Assembly: GCF_032229525.1 (NCBI RefSeq)
Contig: NZ_JAVTWB010000072.1
Location: forward strand, 1-15,783
Direction: 5' to 3'
DNA length: 15,783 nucleotides
From: Accumulibacter sp032229525
GTDB taxonomy: Bacteria; Pseudomonadota; Gammaproteobacteria; Burkholderiales; Rhodocyclaceae
The notes beneath the pieces were generated by a model. That model did no database searches, was not told the DNA's origin, and saw only the letters and a program-made list of their open reading frames with translations. Of this stretch, positions 14,125 through 15,783 are shown piece after piece. The position numbers and the translations under genes are program-made. Position 1 is the stretch's first letter; the number at the start of each line of letters is the position of its first letter.

Positions 14125-14556
14125 TCAGAGACCCTCCACGGTGACGCCCATCGTCCGGGCACTGCCAGCGATCGTGCGAACCGCGGCATCCATGTCGGCC
14201 GCCGTCAGATCGGGCATCTTCTGTGTCGCAATGGCTTCACACTGAGCGCGGGTCAAGTTGCCAACCTTGTTGGTCAGCGGTTTGGCGCTACCTTTCTGGA
14301 GGCCGATGGCCTTTTTGATCAGAACGGTCGCCGGCGGCGTCTTCATGATGAAGGTGAAGCTCTTGTCCGCAAAAGCGGTGATCACCACAGGAATCGGCAA
14401 GCCAGGCTCGAGCCCTTGCGTCTGAGCGTTGAACGCCTTGCAGAACTCCATGATGTTCAGCCCGCGCTGGCCCAGCGCCGGCCCGATCGGGGGCGAAGGG
14501 TTCGCCTTTCCCGCCGGCACCTGCAGTTTGATGTAGCCAATGATTTTCTTTGCCAC
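14125..14556 (-). CDS. rplK: 50S ribosomal protein L11
   Basis: A 143-residue protein of canonical length. The N-terminal domain contains KLQVPAGKANPSPPIGPALGQ (10-30), the proline-rich linker region that contacts 23S rRNA helices 43/44 and is the thiostrepton site, followed by GLNIMEFCKAFN. The C-terminal RNA-binding domain ends GSARTMGVTVEGL. L11 supports factor-dependent GTP hydrolysis and RelA activation on stalled ribosomes. The start is GTG (14554-14556), with a strong AAAGGAG (14564-14570) at a 7-base spacer. It opens the rplKAJL-rpoBC unit: a terminator ends the previous unit 93 bases upstream, and its TGA stop is one base from the rplA start. Confidence 0.98.
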   Translation of the reverse strand: MAKKIIGYIKLQVPAGKANPSPPIGPALGQRGLNIMEFCKAFNAQTQGLEPGLPIPVVITAFADKSFTFIMKTPPATVLIKKAIGLQKGSAKPLTNKVGNLTRAQCEAIATQKMPDLTAADMDAAVRTIAGSARTMGVTVEGL

Positions 14557-14581
14557 GGTAGGACTCCTTTAGACGGGTTCA

Positions 14582-14601
14582 AGCGCGCTCGTGACAGCGC
14601 T
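14582..14601 (-). promoter_or_regulatory. Small hairpin in the rplK leader
   Basis: AGCGC (14597-14601 on the transcript side) pairs with GCGCT (14582-14586) around a 10-base loop, 25 bases before the rplK start. In E. coli, L1 represses the L11 operon by binding a structure in this leader. This hairpin is a position-based candidate only; I could not match the L1 recognition bases. Confidence 0.25.
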
Positions 14602-14616
14602 CCCCAAAAGACAAAC

Positions 14617-14632
14617 GCGGCCCGGGAGCCGC
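14617..14632 (-). terminator. Possible second weak terminator upstream of rplK
   Basis: GCGGC (14628-14632) pairs with GCCGC (14617-14621) around a 6-base loop and is followed on the transcribed strand by GTTTGTCTTTT. The short stem and broken T-run make it a weak, possibly backup, terminator behind the one at 14649-14682. It could also be simply part of the rplK leader. Confidence 0.3.
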
Positions 14633-14648
14633 ACTACTGCGACGCGTC

Positions 14649-14682
14649 AAAAAAAGCCCTCGCGTCGCGATTACTCGCAGGG
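14649..14682 (-). terminator. Rho-independent terminator after nusG
   Basis: Directly after the nusG TGA, CCCTGCG (14676-14682) pairs with CGC-G-AGGG (one bulged G) to give a 7-bp stem over an 11-base loop, followed by C and seven T (14655-14649). It matches an intrinsic terminator and would separate secE-nusG from rplKAJL, as in E. coli, where they are distinct operons. A competing fold of the same region could disrupt it (see findings). Confidence 0.75.
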
Positions 14683-15216
14683 TCAGGCCTTTTCGACTTG
14701 AGCAAACTCTAGTTCGACCGGGGTCGGTCGACCAAAAATGGTCACCGACACGCGAAGACGGTTTTTCTCGTAGTTCACCTGCTCGACGGCACCATGAAAG
14801 TCCGTGAACGGACCTTCTTTGACACGCACCACTTCGCCTGGCTCGAAGAGAACCTTGGGACGCGGCTTTTCGACGCCCTCCTGGATCTGCTGCATGATCT
14901 TGTCGACTTCTTTTTCAGAGATCGGCGTCGGCTTGTTGGCGGTACCACCAACGAAACCGGTGACTTTTGGCGTGCTCTTGACCAGATGCCAGGAGTCGTC
15001 GTTCATTTCCATTTCCACCAGCACATAGCCGGGGAAAAACTTTCGTTCGGAAATGCTTTTCTGGCCCATCTTGAGCTCGACAACCTCTTCGACCGGCACC
15101 AGGATTCGGCCAAAGGCCTGCTCCATACCCTGTCGCTGAATGCGCTCCAGCAAAGCACGCTGGACGCTCTTCTCGAACCCGGAATAGGCGTGTACCACAT
15201 ACCAACGCATGCTCAT
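14683..15216 (-). CDS. nusG: Transcription termination/antitermination factor NusG
   Basis: A 177-residue protein (E. coli 181). The NGN domain starts MRWYVVHAYSGFEKSV and includes the SERKFFPGYVLVEMEMNDDSWHLVKS stretch (56-81), which binds RNA polymerase. The KOW domain spans roughly FEPGEVVRVKEGPFTDFHGAVEQVN (124-148), which contacts Rho or ribosomal protein S10. NusG speeds elongation, aids Rho and couples transcription to translation. The start was set at ATG 15214-15216, which overlaps the secE stop (ATGA), with GGAGG at 15222-15226 five bases away; the next in-frame ATG (15208-15210) would lie 11 bases from the site. Upstream in-frame codons run through secE and are not conserved. It ends directly before a terminator. 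Confidence 0.98.
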   Translation of the reverse strand: MSMRWYVVHAYSGFEKSVQRALLERIQRQGMEQAFGRILVPVEEVVELKMGQKSISERKFFPGYVLVEMEMNDDSWHLVKSTPKVTGFVGGTANKPTPISEKEVDKIMQQIQEGVEKPRPKVLFEPGEVVRVKEGPFTDFHGAVEQVNYEKNRLRVSVTIFGRPTPVELEFAQVEKA

Positions 15217-15566
15217 GATTGCCTCCAGCCAAGAACCAGGTCGTATAGAACCCACTCCAGGCCCTTGTCGGTCAGCCAGAGAAAGAGCGCCATGACCACT
15301 ACGAAGGCAAACACCAGGCCCGTGGTCTGCATAGTTTCCTTGCGTGACGGCCAAACGACTTTTTTCGCTTCGGTCGTAGCCTCTCTGGCGAAGCCAAAGA
15401 ACTGACGCCCCGGCTGGGTCTGCCAGGCAACGGCGGCACCAAGCCCCGCCCCAGCGATGACCGCAAGAACACGCAGTATCATCGCCTGCTCGGCAAGCAG
15501 GTAAAAACCAGCGATGCCGGCGATGAGCAACAACACCGCCAACGCAAACTTGAACTTATCGGCCAT
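15213..15566 (-). CDS. secE: Preprotein translocase subunit SecE
   Basis: A 117-residue membrane protein of the SecYEG channel. Three hydrophobic segments are visible: about 6-24, 29-48 and 83-98, with the amphipathic cytoplasmic stretch FAREATTEAKKVVWPSRKET (59-78) before the last one, which is the conserved, essential part of SecE. The three-helix form is the E. coli-like type. ATG 15564-15566 gives the expected MADKFKF start; its ribosome site is weak (AGCGGA, 4 bases away), and the in-frame extension upstream runs into the tRNA gene, so it was rejected. It lies 34 bases after the mature end of tRNA-Trp and overlaps nusG by 4 bases, suggesting translational coupling with nusG and co-transcription with the tRNA. 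Confidence 0.96.
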   Translation of the reverse strand: MADKFKFALAVLLLIAGIAGFYLLAEQAMILRVLAVIAGAGLGAAVAWQTQPGRQFFGFAREATTEAKKVVWPSRKETMQTTGLVFAFVVVMALFLWLTDKGLEWVLYDLVLGWRQS

Positions 15567-15600
15567 TTGGTCCGCTTTGTTTACTTCTTTGATTACTTGT

Positions 15601-15676
15601 TGGCAGGGGCAGAGGGAATCGAACCCCCAACCTTCGGTTTTGGAGACCGACGCTCTGCCAGTTGAGCTATGCCCCT
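15601..15676 (-). tRNA. trnW: tRNA-Trp (anticodon CCA)
   Basis: A 76-base cloverleaf: acceptor AGGGGCA/TGCCCCT, D stem GCTC/GAGC, anticodon stem TCGGT/ACCGA with loop CTCCAAA giving CCA (15641-15643), and T stem GGGGG/CCCTC with loop TTCGATT. The discriminator G and the terminal CCA are encoded in the DNA. The CCA anticodon reads UGG, so it charges tryptophan. Its place between tuf and secE is that of the E. coli-like cluster, and no terminator was seen on either side, so it is probably excised from a longer transcript. Confidence 0.97.
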
Positions 15677-15727
15677 GCGGCAGAAACCAGGGGTGCCCCG
15701 CGAACGGAGCCCCCACGCGAACTGGAC

Positions 15728-15783
15728 TTACTCGATTATTTTTGCCACGACGCCGGCGCCGACCGTGCGACCCCCTTCACGGA
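15728..15783 (-). CDS. tuf: Elongation factor Tu, C-terminal fragment (first tuf copy, cut by window edge)
   Basis: The final 17 codons read REGGRTVGAGVVAKIIE then TAA, the conserved end of EF-Tu (barrel domain 3). The rest of the gene lies beyond the window. The stop is 51 bases before tRNA-Trp with no clear terminator, so the tRNA, secE and nusG may be read from this transcript. It pairs with the second tuf start at the other window edge. Confidence 0.95.
   Translation of the reverse strand, partial: REGGRTVGAGVVAKIIE

Noticed and set aside
14587..14650. TTGACG next to the T-run after nusG as a -35 box for rplK
   Set aside because: No -10 box lies 16-18 bases downstream; the sequence there is GC-rich (TCCCGG).
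15217..15354. A nusG extension of 46 codons upstream
   Set aside because: It overlaps the conserved C-terminal half of secE in another frame and resembles no NusG.
15567..15716. A secE extension of 50 codons upstream
   Set aside because: It would translate through the tRNA-Trp gene; the ATG at 15566 gives the conserved protein.

Overview
The window is one block of the core information-processing region of a proteobacterial chromosome. Every gene lies on the minus strand, so transcription runs from the high-coordinate end to the low-coordinate end. In that direction the order is: end of a first tuf gene, tRNA-Trp(CCA), secE, nusG, rplK, rplA, rplJ, rplL, rpoB, rpoC, rpsL, rpsG, fusA, and the start of a second tuf gene. 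This is the classic fusion of the secE-nusG, L11/L10-beta (rplKAJL-rpoBC) and str (rpsL-rpsG-fusA-tuf) units. The GC-rich composition, the arrangement of two tuf genes flanking the block, and protein details (RpoB Rif region with DQTNPLSEITHKRRVS, RpoB ending DIDLERF) suggest a betaproteobacterium. A Rhodocyclales-type organism is a guess that I cannot verify.

Layout by transcription unit, as inferred from terminators seen in the sequence. (1) tuf, trnW, secE and nusG (15783 down to 14683) end at a rho-independent terminator directly after the nusG stop. (2) rplK and rplA (start one base after the rplK stop), the rplJ leader, rplJ and rplL, then a perfect 13-bp hairpin that looks like the rplL-rpoB attenuator, then rpoB and rpoC, closed by a strong terminator at 3262-3296. 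(3) rpsL, rpsG, fusA and tuf (3207 down to 1 and beyond). No convincing sigma-70 promoter could be read by eye in any of the spacers.

The genes work together: EF-Tu, EF-G, S12, S7, L11, L1, L10 and L7/L12 serve elongation on the ribosome. NusG links the polymerase (RpoB, RpoC) to the lead ribosome, and SecE is a membrane part of the Sec translocon. Autoregulation is suggested by an L10-leader-like RNA before rplJ and a hairpin in the rpsL-rpsG spacer where S7 acts in other bacteria.

No mobile element, CRISPR array, phage gene or accessory system was found, and every complete gene appears intact. The most unusual item is an extra segment of about 70 residues in RpoB, just before the rifampicin-binding region. 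The other items worth checking are RNA structures in the spacers, above all two competing folds after nusG.
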